Part shown: positions 1 through 8,452 of the stretch, one piece after another | Layout of the letters: each line of letters opens with the position of its first letter | Numbering within the stretch: position 1 is the stretch's first letter | Assembly: GCA_026413255.1 (NCBI GenBank) | Contig: JAOCZO010000008.1 | Span: forward strand, 422,084-486,083 | DNA from: Fereydounia khargensis | Taxonomy: Eukaryota > Basidiomycota > Ustilaginomycetes > Urocystidales > Fereydouniaceae | DNA length: 64,000 bases | Reading direction: 5' to 3' | Notes under the pieces: generated by a model | What the model was told of the DNA's origin: nothing | Database searches by the model: none | The model's input: the letters and a program-made list of their open reading frames with translations, nothing else | Translations under genes and position numbers: made by a program

Positions 1-148
1 GCTGGCATCGAAGGTGGAGTTGGGCCTCGAGTGTTTTGGCAAAGGTAGTGAGGGCTTCGGGAGCAACGCTGACCGCCTGGGCCTGGGAATCGCGCTCCTT
101 GATGAGCGTGGTGAGGTGCTTGACCGCAGCCTGAATCTCAACGAGCAT
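1..148 (-). CDS. BTG/Tob-type anti-proliferative domain protein, 5' part only
   Basis: The first 49 codons of a minus-strand gene read from the ATG at 146-148 and leave the window at base 1. They begin MLVEIQAAVKHLTTLI and continue to FAKTLEAQLHLRCQ. This fits the start of the BTG/Tob (APRO) fold: an acidic-hydrophobic first helix carrying the EI-x-A-V pattern, then a second helix with F-x-x-x-LE-x-x-L, which in the family leads into a GHWYP motif lying beyond the edge here. Known family members bind the Caf1/Pop2 deadenylase of CCR4-NOT and promote mRNA turnover. The decisive GHWYP box is outside the window, so the assignment rests on about 49 residues. The gene is preceded by an unusually long, repeat-rich gene-free stretch. 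Confidence 0.5.
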   Translation of the reverse strand, partial: MLVEIQAAVKHLTTLIKERDSQAQAVSVAPEALTTFAKTLEAQLHLRCQ

Positions 149-362
149 GTTGGGATGAGGGAGGGTGCCGGGGAGGGGCAAAGGGTAGCAAGGAAAAGCA
201 GAGGACCACCTAGCCCGTCAAGGAAGTGGTGGAGTGATGAGAGCAGAGCGAGGATGCGGAGCGCCTTGCTTTAAAGTGCTGGTCTCTCGAGTCTGGCTCA
301 GCTCAGTAAGCGAGAGGTGGCTGGAAGAGAAGAGACTGTGGCGGGTTCGCCGATTGGTCTGA

Positions 363-400
363 GCAAGGGCAAGGGCAAGGGCAGGGGCAGGGGCAAGGGC
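363..400. repeat. (GGGCAA)n imperfect hexanucleotide repeat
   Basis: Six imperfect units of GGGCAA/GGGCAG are read directly from the sequence in the intergenic region upstream of the BTG-type gene. Confidence 0.85.
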
Positions 401-791
401 GGGTTTGCGCGGCTCGGAGGCTGAGGAAGGGCTGATCTCGGGGAGTAAGGGAGGTGCTTGAGCCAAGTCGCCAAGTGAATGCCCCGAGCGGAAAGAGGCA
501 ACAGAAACGGGAGTTGTCGGTGGGAGAGGTGAAATTAAGGTGGGCAGCGAGTGCCAGACAATGCTGAGGCTGATGGCTTGCGAGCTTGTGGCCTTGAGGC
601 AGATGCAGATAGGACAGAGAGGCGAGGATGCCGGACTGTTGAGCTTGTGAGAGACGATCGGAGCGAAACAAGGAGTCCAATCGGTCCATCCAAGGTTAGC
701 TTGCTGTCGCAAAAATGCGGCGGTAAGGCAAGTCCGAGACGGGATGCGATGCGAGAGTGCCCTTGGCTTGAGGATGCAGAATCTTGTAGGA

Positions 792-860
792 AGAGAGAGA
801 GAGAGAGAGACAGAGAGTGTGTGTGTGTGTGTGTGTGCGGATACGAATACGGATACGGGT
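792..860. repeat. (GA)n-(GT)n compound microsatellite with ATACGG units
   Basis: A GA run at 792-810 is followed by a GT run at about 817-837 and then three imperfect ATACGR hexamers. It lies in intergenic DNA and is likely length-variable. Confidence 0.9.
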
Positions 861-1293
861 ACAATCGCAGAGGTGCCGAGTGGTGCCTGTCGGGTTGCTT
901 CCGCCGCTTGATGCAACAGGGGTTGGGGACGAAAGGAAGGCTGGGTATCCAGGGTGACTTTGCCTAGCCGCAAGAAGGACAGGCAACAGGCTGAGAAGCT
1001 GAGAAGAGCTCAGCCGATCGTTCGGGGCCAAGCGCTTTGGAGTTGCGGCGAGTGTGGGCGCTCAAGGAGGGGAGGGGTCGCTGTTGCAAGCAACAACAAC
1101 AGGGGCGAGGCGGACGAGCTAGGCAGGAGCGTCGAGGCGACAACGATTACAGCCAAAGGCAAATGAAAAAGAGAGATGCCGAAATTAGAAGGTCGACTCG
1201 GCGGGCGAACAATAGTAGTAGTAGAGGGGGGCAAGGAGGGTGATATGAGGCGCGGAATGGAGATATGAGGTGGGTGGCGGTGCGACAAGGATA

Positions 1294-1312
1294 TTACAGT
1301 ACTGTACTGTAA
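1294..1312. repeat. TACTGTAC palindrome (19 nt)
   Basis: The sequence is two 9-nt arms, TTACAGTAC and GTACTGTAA, around one central base; the arms are perfectly inverted. It is the most symmetrical member of the dispersed TACTGTA family discussed in the findings. A regulatory role is inference only. Confidence 0.75.
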
Positions 1313-2500
1313 CGTGGTGCAAGGCCGTTGGGAAGAAAGATGCCGAGGAGTGGGCGTGAAGGGGAGGGGTCGGGGGAATGAAGGGGGACGGGATGAAGGG
1401 GGAGTGGAAACGATAGATGGGAAGAAGGAAGTGTAGTTCGAGCGAGAGGGTCAGACTGATATGTGAATTTCGAGGGAGAAGAGGATGGGCTAGGCTAGGA
1501 GCAAGGTCGAGTGGCCGTCTAGCGGACGGGTGACATACGGTAATTGAACAGCAGGATAGGAGGGAGCATGATGGTGGACCGCACCCAGGAAAGGGACGAC
1601 GGAGGAAGGGAAGGGAGGGGGATGTCCATGTTCATGGGTGGTGGGCTGTTGGGCTGGTGGGCCCCCATCCCATCCCATCCCATACGGGGTCAGGAAGCAG
1701 CAGCAGCATGGGATCGACGCCCCAGCCAGGCGTGAGACATATGGCTTGGCTGCACGCAAATTGGTGTGCCGTGCGGCACAGTGCTGCAAACTCGCCCGTC
1801 AGCCTGCCTCTTTCACTCTCTCTCTTTTGGTGGGCACACTTTCGGGGCTGGTCTCCCTTGTTCGGGCACGCCCAAGAGCATGCTTTGGTTTGGAGTCCTT
1901 TCTTTATTTAGTGCAGGGTACGGTGCTGTTCTGTGGATGTGGGAGACGACAGCTCGTCTGACATGGTGTGAGGGTCATCTCGCACAAGAAATGCTCGGCT
2001 ACTGGTATTCGTTGCTGTAATGCTGTCAAAATGGCGCTTAGCGAGGGTCCCCTCCCAGCTGGATCGAGCTTCTGGGTCACGTCAGTCTCTCTGCTTGGGT
2101 AGATCTGCTCTGCCGGGCGCGTCAGCATACATTCTGCACGGAGTTGGTGGATTATTACAGTAGAAAATGGCACACCTCACTTTGCTCGACAGTACGGTAC
2201 TGGGACTTGCGAGCCCCTGTCCTGTCGATGGATGGGGAGGGGCCGCACTGCAGTGGATGTTGGATGTGGCGACCAACTGTTACACATACGCACTCCTGAC
2301 TAGACAGACCTTCTATTTCAGGTAGGGGCGTGAGGCTGGTCGCAAGAGCTTCTACCTTGCGTATGCTGACGCAGCGCTGGGCATGACCATTGCGGCAGCT
2401 CTGCTTGTTTGGTCGTAAAGCCCCGCTTGCAACAGTGCTGTACTGTACGGTAGTGTAGTGGGGATTAGGAAAGAAAAATTCAGTGGTGCAGTACTGCACT

Positions 2501-2520
2501 GTACAGTACTGTACTGTACA
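2501..2520. repeat. TACTG pentamer/palindromic cluster
   Basis: GTACAGTACTGTACTGTACA is a run of the TACTG pentamer with internal dyad symmetry. Related partial copies lie close by at about 2441-2456 and 2489-2500. Confidence 0.7.
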
Positions 2521-3134
2521 TCGGAGCCACAATGGATCTGCAATTGACCCTGGCTGACCTTTAAAGCGGTAATGGCCAACTGGACCAACGACGAACGCGG
2601 TCAAGCCGCTCGCTGCTGGGACTCGTCGAGCAACTGTTGTAAGCGTACTGCTGCTACTGGCCATGGCCCCTGCCTGCGTATGTCTCGCAACTCGCTCGCG
2701 TCGACGATCTGGATCTGCAGTCGATTTTCGGATTCGGCCAAGACCCAGACCCCCAGGTTGACATGTCGCGCATGGCAGGCACTACTCGCCGCTCGTCAGC
2801 GTCAGCTGCTCAATCACTTCCACTTGCTACGTGTCTTTCCATATCCAGCTACATGATGTTCTCCACAGCCAGATAGAAGAGCGCTGAACCATCTCTGACG
2901 TTACCCAGTCGAGCAAGCGCTGATGGTGGCATTGCGGTGGCACACGGGTTGGGTGCCCTGTAGTCAGTCAGTCGGCTGCCGGTCATCCATCCATCCTGCT
3001 CTGATCTAGCAGGCAAATGTCGCGTAAGGAGGCTCGACAGTACAATACTTTACAGTGCCGGTGGTTTGTTGAGAAAGGCCGAAATGTCAAATCTTGCCTG
3101 GGTTTTCCCAATTCGGCTGTGGGTGACTGCGGGT

Positions 3135-3200
3135 GACTGCGACTGCGACTGCGACTGCGACTGCGACTGCGACTGCGACTGCGACTGCGACTGCGACTGC
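3135..3200. repeat. (GACTGC)11 hexanucleotide repeat
   Basis: Eleven uninterrupted copies of GACTGC occupy 66 nt. A translated minus-strand frame would give a Ser-Arg or Ser-Gln dipeptide tract, but it is not attached to any recognisable protein. Confidence 0.95.
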
Positions 3201-3368
3201 GCTGCACGCAAGGCCGCGCGAGTCGGGGTGTAAGGGGCAAAAGAAGGTCGCCATCCCAATTTGAACGCAGTCGGGCTCGCTCGGTCCCGTTTCCCAGCTC
3301 GGTCAGCCTAGCCCAGCTTGGGCTCGCATCGCGTTGCATTGCCCTCCAACCCCGCCCGCCCGATTCAA

Positions 3369-3410
3369 TGAAAAATGAAAAATGAAAAATGAAAAATGAA
3401 AAATGAAAAA
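3369..3410. repeat. (TGAAAAA)6 heptanucleotide repeat
   Basis: Six perfect tandem copies of the A-rich heptamer TGAAAAA form an AT-rich island in otherwise GC-rich DNA. Confidence 0.95.
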
Positions 3411-4220
3411 TCAACGCAGGCGCCATGGCATGACTTGCACACGACGCCGAATGTTGTGCGCCGAGGTGGGCGCCAAGTCGTAACCCGACCGACTATGTCC
3501 AGGTTTGCGTTGCTTGTCGAGCGAGGGACGATGGACAACAGGAGACTTGCTATAGCTAGAGCTATGCGGTAGTAGTGGTGCCTGAATCGCCGCGCCACTC
3601 ATTCCCCCATGCAAGGAGATGCGCGAGACTGCGAATCTCGGTTCGAGGCGCGTCCAGCCACCCCCGCCCGCCATTGATCCTTCTCGCAAAGCCACAGTGC
3701 AGTGCAGTACGATACATACAGTTACTCGTTCATCCGTGTCTTGCTTGCCTTAGTGCTCTGCCTGCGTGTGTCGTGCGAGACAGACAGGCCCTCCAGTTCG
3801 GTGCGGTGCGGTGAGGTGAGGTGCAGGGCAGCGTTCGGAACACGGACGAGTCTGCCTACTACCGTGCAGTACTTTCCTTGCAGCGTGGTGGCTGTCATCC
3901 TCGACGTCGTGCTGAGTGGGTTTATATCTCGAACTCCGGTATATTTAGTCGTCTGGTCACCGTGGCGATTTTTCTTCCTATTTTTTTGTCCAGCAAGAGG
4001 GAGTTTTTCACCTCTCGCCGTGCAGAAAGCATCGACCGTCAGTGCTCAAGGTGGTGGTGGGATGACTGACGGCCTATCGTGCGAGAGTGGCCGACGCGCC
4101 TATGGAGCAAAGAGGTGTGGCTCGTGCCATGTCGGGATGCAACAATGCAGACCGAGGCACTCCGTGTCTCTCGTTCGCCACCACCTGCCCCACGGCACAG
4201 TACTGCTTTACATCACAACC

Positions 4221-4962
4221 ATGGCGTCACTTACGCCGCTGTGCTACGCGGCGTCCGCTGTATCCAAGTAAGCCTTTCCCGCCTCTGCCCTCTGCCCTCT
4301 GCCCCCTGCCCCCTGCCCCCGGCGCCAGCGTGTCTGACGGGACTCGAATGTGCAGGTCGAAAGCGACGGACGTGCCCAACCCGCCTGGGTATGTCGACCC
4401 GTCCACGGTGAGCCGAAAGGCGTCCAAGAAAGCCTCGGCCTCGGCTTCGGCCTCGGCGCCTGATCCGTCGGCGCTCAAGATGGCCAAGGCGTGGGAACTG
4501 GCCTACTCGCCGGCCAAGTCGCTGCCGATGAACGCCATCATGCTCTACATGAGCGGCAGCAGCGTCCAGATATTCAGCATGATGGCCGTCAGCATGCTCA
4601 TCACGGGCCCCGTGCGGGGCATTAGCGGAATGCAGAACGGTACGTCCCCCCCTCCCCCGCGCGCTGTAGTGCGTGGTACTGAACTGCTGGCGAGACAGCG
4701 TTCTCCCGATTCGCATCGCCAAACCACTCGCTCGCACTACCCAAGATGGTGTTCGTCCTGTGCCAGCTGGCCGGCATCGCGCTCGGTCTGTACAAGTGCT
4801 GGAGCATGGGCCTGCTCCCGACAGAAAGCAGCGACTGGCTCGCCTGGCGAGAACCGCGCGTGGTACGTGGGAATGGTTCCCCACCTTGTTCTTGCGCATC
4901 CTCTGACCGCATGTTCTTTGCAATCTGCTCTACAGCCGCTCGAGTACTCGCCGATCCGCTAG
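4221..4962 (+). CDS. EMC4: ER membrane protein complex subunit 4
   Basis: Four exons join to 173 residues: 4221-4267, 4356-4639, 4699-4862 and 4936-4962, all with GT..AG introns and a consistent frame. EMC4 is a core membrane subunit of the ER membrane complex, which inserts tail-anchored and multipass proteins. The product has a variable Ala/Ser-rich cytosolic N-terminus (including an ASASASAS run), then the family core with PMNAIMLYMSGSSVQIFSMM, a second hydrophobic helix (MVFVLCQLAGIALGLYKCW) and a short tail ending EYSPIR. Length and motif order match fungal EMC4. The start is the first ATG giving this frame. Intron 1 carries a pyrimidine-rich minisatellite. The gene converges on the mitochondrial carrier with 97 bp between stops. 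Confidence 0.9.
4281..4320 (+). repeat. CCCTCTG-type minisatellite in EMC4 intron 1
   Basis: Tandem GCCCTCT/GCCCCCT units of 6-7 nt fill most of the 88-nt intron and replace the usual polypyrimidine tract. A closely similar array lies in NAA30 intron 3. Confidence 0.85.
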
Positions 4963-5059
4963 CACAGCGCAAGTAAACGTCTATTGGACTGTAATGAATA
5001 ACGAAAATCGAGATGGTATACAGATGCTCATAAGTATGATGGCACAAGGGCAAGGGGTT

Positions 5060-6172
5060 CTAGAGGCCATAGGCGACCAGAGAGTCACGCACGCTCTCAA
5101 ATACGATAAACATGACAGCATTGACAGGCAGGGCGCGGAGGACAGTGGGTCCGACGCCTGCAAAGAAGGCCGCGATGCCGCCCTCGGCGTAGGTGGACGC
5201 AGCTGTGCGGAGGAAGAGGGACCTGTGCCAGAAGGGAGAGCCCGGGGCGCGTCTGTCGTCCAAGTGGGAGGTGGCCTGTACGCGTGTCTTGACGACGTCG
5301 GCCCAGAAAGTCGAGAGCCATGCGAGGACGCCTGCGATGCCACCAGAGACGGCGAGTTGGGCGTTGCTCAGAGGACGCGCGCGGGCGGGGGCGGGGGCGT
5401 CTGGGTCGAGGCCGATGCGAGAGACCAAGCGGTTCAGCAGCTCGTAGCTCCAAAAGTAGGGGCCATACCCCAGGTCGCGGATCGCAGTGGCTCCCCAGCC
5501 GCGGAAGAGGCCGCGGAAAAGACCCTCGTTGGCGAGAATAGACAGGAGGAGGCGGTAGGTGGAGGTGCGGGGGTGGGAGACGTCCATCTGCTGTCGGATC
5601 TTGACGAGATCGATGGGCGCAGTGATGAGGGACGAGCCTAGGCCGGACAGCATGCCAGCAACCATGATCTGGGAGAGGGTGGGTGATGGGTCGCCGAGGA
5701 TGTTGTGGTGCTGCTGGTAGCGGAGGGCCAAGCCGTAGAGGCCAAAGATGGAGGCATTCATGATGGCGACGCCGAGGAGCGGGGAGGTGACACCCTTGTA
5801 GAGGCCAATGAAGCGCTCCTGGCGCACAATGACATGGAACGCATGCGTGGCGTTGCGGTAGATGGGTGTGCTGGCATGGGTGAGGGCGCGCGACGAGACT
5901 GGCTTGATGGTGTGGGCGTGGGCGAGGGCGTGTTTGGGGAGCAGGGGACGGGTGTCAGCCAGTCTACTGGACGAGGCAGAGGCAGAGGCAGAGGGAGAGG
6001 GAGAGGGAGAGGGAGAGGGAGAGGGAGAGGAGGGACTGTGGGAGTGAGACTGGGCCTGAAGGCGTGTCTTGATCGTGTCAAAGGGGTGGCCGGCAAGGAG
6101 ACTGGCGACGCCCGCAGCTGTGCCGGCGATAAAGTCGACGAGCGCCGAGGGCGGCGGGGGCTCGGAGGCCAT
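5060..6172 (-). CDS. mitochondrial carrier family (SLC25) protein
   Basis: One exon encodes 370 residues; the start at 6172 puts the first repeat directly at the N-terminus. Mitochondrial carriers exchange small metabolites across the inner membrane. Three repeats are visible: HPFDTIKTR (residues 29-37), APIDLVKIR, and a third where the family PxDxxK becomes WADVVK. The C-terminus shows the conserved LPVNAVMFIVFE helix. The first repeat resembles the carnitine/ornithine (CRC1/ORT1) branch, but the substrate cannot be assigned. Oddities are a Ser-Pro/Ser-Ala insertion of microsatellite origin after the first signature (residues about 42-70) and the Trp for Pro change in repeat 3. An in-frame frame extends upstream to 6616 but looks like 5' UTR. 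Confidence 0.85.
   Translation of the reverse strand: MASEPPPPSALVDFIAGTAAGVASLLAGHPFDTIKTRLQAQSHSHSPSSPSPSPSPSPSPSASASASSSRLADTRPLLPKHALAHAHTIKPVSSRALTHASTPIYRNATHAFHVIVRQERFIGLYKGVTSPLLGVAIMNASIFGLYGLALRYQQHHNILGDPSPTLSQIMVAGMLSGLGSSLITAPIDLVKIRQQMDVSHPRTSTYRLLLSILANEGLFRGLFRGWGATAIRDLGYGPYFWSYELLNRLVSRIGLDPDAPAPARARPLSNAQLAVSGGIAGVLAWLSTFWADVVKTRVQATSHLDDRRAPGSPFWHRSLFLRTAASTYAEGGIAAFFAGVGPTVLRALPVNAVMFIVFESVRDSLVAYGL
5975..6030 (-). repeat. (GAGAGG)n/(GAGGCA)n coding microsatellite
   Basis: Hexamer repeats inside the mitochondrial carrier gene encode alternating Ser-Pro and Ser-Ala. Length change here would keep the frame, so this is a likely polymorphic loop. Confidence 0.9.
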
Positions 6173-6683
6173 ATTAGGGGTAGGTGAGGATGCGTCTATG
6201 GCGCGTGTGCTGTACGGGCTGACTCTTTTTCTATGGTATGGTATGGTATGGTGTGGCAGGGTTGCGAAGGAAGCAAGCGCTTGGCTGTGCTTGGCTATGC
6301 TGGGTTGGGATGGGGTGGGATTCAGGGTCCGCCTTGTCCTGTCCTGTCGTGTTCCCGTCGTGACCTGTCGTGTCGTATCGGCCGGGTGGGGCTCCTCTCC
6401 ACCACGTCCCGACGTCCCGACGTCCCCACGTCCCCACGTGCCCACACGCCCACGCCCAGGCCCACGCCCACGCCCACGCCAACGCCAACGCCAACGCCAA
6501 CGCTCTTTTCCTCCACTCGAAGCGTGAGCGTGCACGAGCCACAGGACTGGGCAGCGCAGCCAAAGGCGACTCAAAAAAGCACTTTTGGTCTGCTTCGGTT
6601 CACATCCGCACCGCACTCTCGAGTTGGGCTCAGTCTTTTCCTTTCCTTCCCTTTACACCACCACCACCACCACCACCACCCAC
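6173..6683. promoter_or_regulatory. shared divergent promoter region (carrier / peroxiredoxin-SDR fusion)
   Basis: 511 bp separate two head-to-head start codons. The stretch contains TATGG repeats (6235-6252), GT/CC-rich blocks, a (CCCACG)/(CCAACG) array at 6443-6503 and a (CCA)n tract at 6656-6682 running up to the ATG of the plus-strand gene. No specific factor site is identified. Confidence 0.5.
6443..6503. repeat. (CCCACG)n-(CCAACG)n array
   Basis: Imperfect hexamers GCCCAC followed by four GCCAAC units lie in the divergent promoter region. Confidence 0.85.
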
Positions 6684-8434
6684 ATGACAGACACAGCTAC
6701 GACTGACGACGCCCTCCCCGCAGCCGCCGAGCTCGCGCATGCCGACACCCTCACCCTGCGTGACCAGTCGGGCGGCACCACCCTCTTTTCTTCCCTCCGC
6801 CACCCACCCCAAGGCCAGGGCCAGGGCCAGCCCAAGGCCGTCCTCCTCGTCCTCACACGCCACTTTCACTGCGGCATGTGCATGGAGTACGTACGCGCAC
6901 TCGCACAGTCACACCTCCTCACCCAAAACCCAAACATCACCACCATCATCGTCGGTCCAGGACTGCACCAAGCCCTCCCCCGCTACATCCAGCAGACCGG
7001 CAACCCCCCCTTCCAGTTCTATGCAGACCCAGACCTCGCCCTCTACAAGGCACTCCGTGTCACCCGACGAAGCCTAGACATGGGCGACCCCGCAAAGGGC
7101 CACGTCCCCTCACACCACACCAAGACCTCCTCCACCGTCCTCAAGAGCGTCGTCGAAACCATCTCCTCAGGCTCACTCATCTCAAAGGGCGGCGACTTTA
7201 AACAGCTCGGCGCAGAATTTCTATTCGACACACACGGCAACCCCGTATTTGCGCACCGCATGCGACACACACGCGATCATAGCGAAGTACTGGCTATTGA
7301 ACACGCTATCCAAAAGGCCTGTCTTCTTCCTCCTCCTCCTCCTGCTGCTGCTGCTGCTGCTGCTTCTACCTCTTTTGCTCCCCGTGACACCCTCCCTGCC
7401 ACAGCAACCAGCACCAGCACCAGCACCAGCACATCACCCGCTCCAGCTCTGCCCCCCACCACCACATCTGCCCCCGGAGTGGCTGGCTCAAACCTGCTTC
7501 CAGGCAAGGTCGTAGCCATCACCGGAGCCTCGCGCGGAATCGGACGCGCCATCGCGCTCGCCTGTGCCGCCCACGGCGCACGCGGCATCCTAGTCCACTA
7601 CCTCGGCGACGCCGCGACTACCTCCGAAGCTCAGTCGCTGCAGGACGAGCTGGCTGCTCTCGGCGCCACCTCACACCTTGTGCCGGGCGACATTTCCGAC
7701 GCTGCCGTGGGACAGAGCATCTCCGACGCCGCACAGACGCACTATGGACGCCTGGACGTGTTTGTGTCCAACGCAGGCATCTGCCCCTTCCAGGGCTTCC
7801 TCGACATGCCACACCAGACGTGGAAACGCACCCAGGACGTCAACCTCAACGGCGCCTTTTATGCCATCCAGGCCGCCGCCAGACTCATGAGCTCCCAGCC
7901 CAACCCGGGCGGAAGCATCGTGGCCGTCAGCTCCATCTCGGCCCTCGTCGGCGGCGCGATGCAGAGGTAAGCCGAGCCCCCCCCCTCTCCCTGAACCAAG
8001 AATACGCACTGACTCACTTGTCCCTCACACAGCCACTATACCCCCACAAAGGCAGGCATCAAGTCTATGATGGAGAGCGCGGCCATCAGCCTAGGCCCAC
8101 TTGGCATCCGCTGCAACTGCGTCCTCCCGGGTACCATCGAGACCGCCATCAACCAGGACGACCTGGCCGACGTCCAGAAACGCGAGTACATGGTCTCGCG
8201 CTCGCCTCTCCGCCGTCTCGGTAAGCCCGAGTAAGTCTGCCCCGCCCCGCTTCGCCTGGATTCTTGCCACCGTTCTGTCGTGCATTCCCGTGCTGACTGA
8301 CACACTTTCCTGTGCTGTGCTGTGCTGTTAGTGACATTGCGGGCCCAGTCGTGTTCCTTGCGTCCGACCTGGCCAAGTACATGACGGGCTCTTCGGTGCT
8401 TGTGGACGGCGGTTGTTTCGTCAATCTGCAGTGA
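6684..8434 (+). CDS. fusion: peroxiredoxin-like (AhpC/TSA_2) domain + L-rhamnose-1-dehydrogenase-type SDR
   Basis: Three exons (6684-7966, 8033-8230, 8332-8434) give 527 residues. Residues about 20-220 match the AhpC/TSA_2 peroxiredoxin-like family: a thioredoxin-like strand before HFHCGMCMEY (Cys63, Cys66), then YADPDLALYKAL and KGGDFKQLGAEFLF, ending RMRHTRDHSE. A low-complexity Pro/Ala/Ser/Thr linker (about 222-268) leads into a complete short-chain dehydrogenase: TGASRGIG at 280-287, NAG, catalytic Ser417, Tyr430 and Lys434. NAGICPFQGFLDMP and LVDGGCFVNLQ at the C-terminus are typical of fungal and bacterial NAD(P)-dependent L-rhamnose-1-dehydrogenases. There is no in-frame stop and no Met between the domains, so the SDR has no start of its own. 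Substrate and redox role are inferred. Only 18 bp separate its stop from that of the convergent esterase. Confidence 0.85.
7329..7437 (+). repeat. (CCT)n-(CTG)n and (ACCAGC)n coding repeats in the fusion linker
   Basis: Trinucleotide runs at 7329-7363 encode poly-Pro then poly-Ala, and an ACCAGC array at about 7404-7432 encodes Thr-Ser repeats. Together they form the linker between the two enzyme domains. Confidence 0.85.
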
Positions 8435-8452
8435 CGCAAGGCAATGTAATGT

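Larger units (their letters stand above)
149..4220. other. 4.1 kb gene-free, repeat-rich intergenic region
   Basis: No reading frame here has recognisable protein content; the open frames are repeat-derived. The stretch holds several microsatellites (listed separately), a near-perfect palindrome at 1294-1312 and at least five copies of a TACTG/TACTGTA motif. It separates two divergently read genes (BTG-type on minus, EMC4 on plus), so it probably carries both promoters and possibly long 5' UTRs. An unannotated non-coding RNA cannot be excluded by eye. Confidence 0.6.

Noticed and set aside
3135-3200. CRISPR-like array or structured satellite
   Set aside because: It is a simple hexanucleotide microsatellite without spacers.
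3541-3680. Possible tRNA: 5-bp stem CGAGA/TCTCG with a 7-nt loop followed by GGTTCGAG
   Set aside because: No matching acceptor stem or D arm, the T stem does not pair, and the implied GCG anticodon is not used in eukaryotic nuclear tRNAs.
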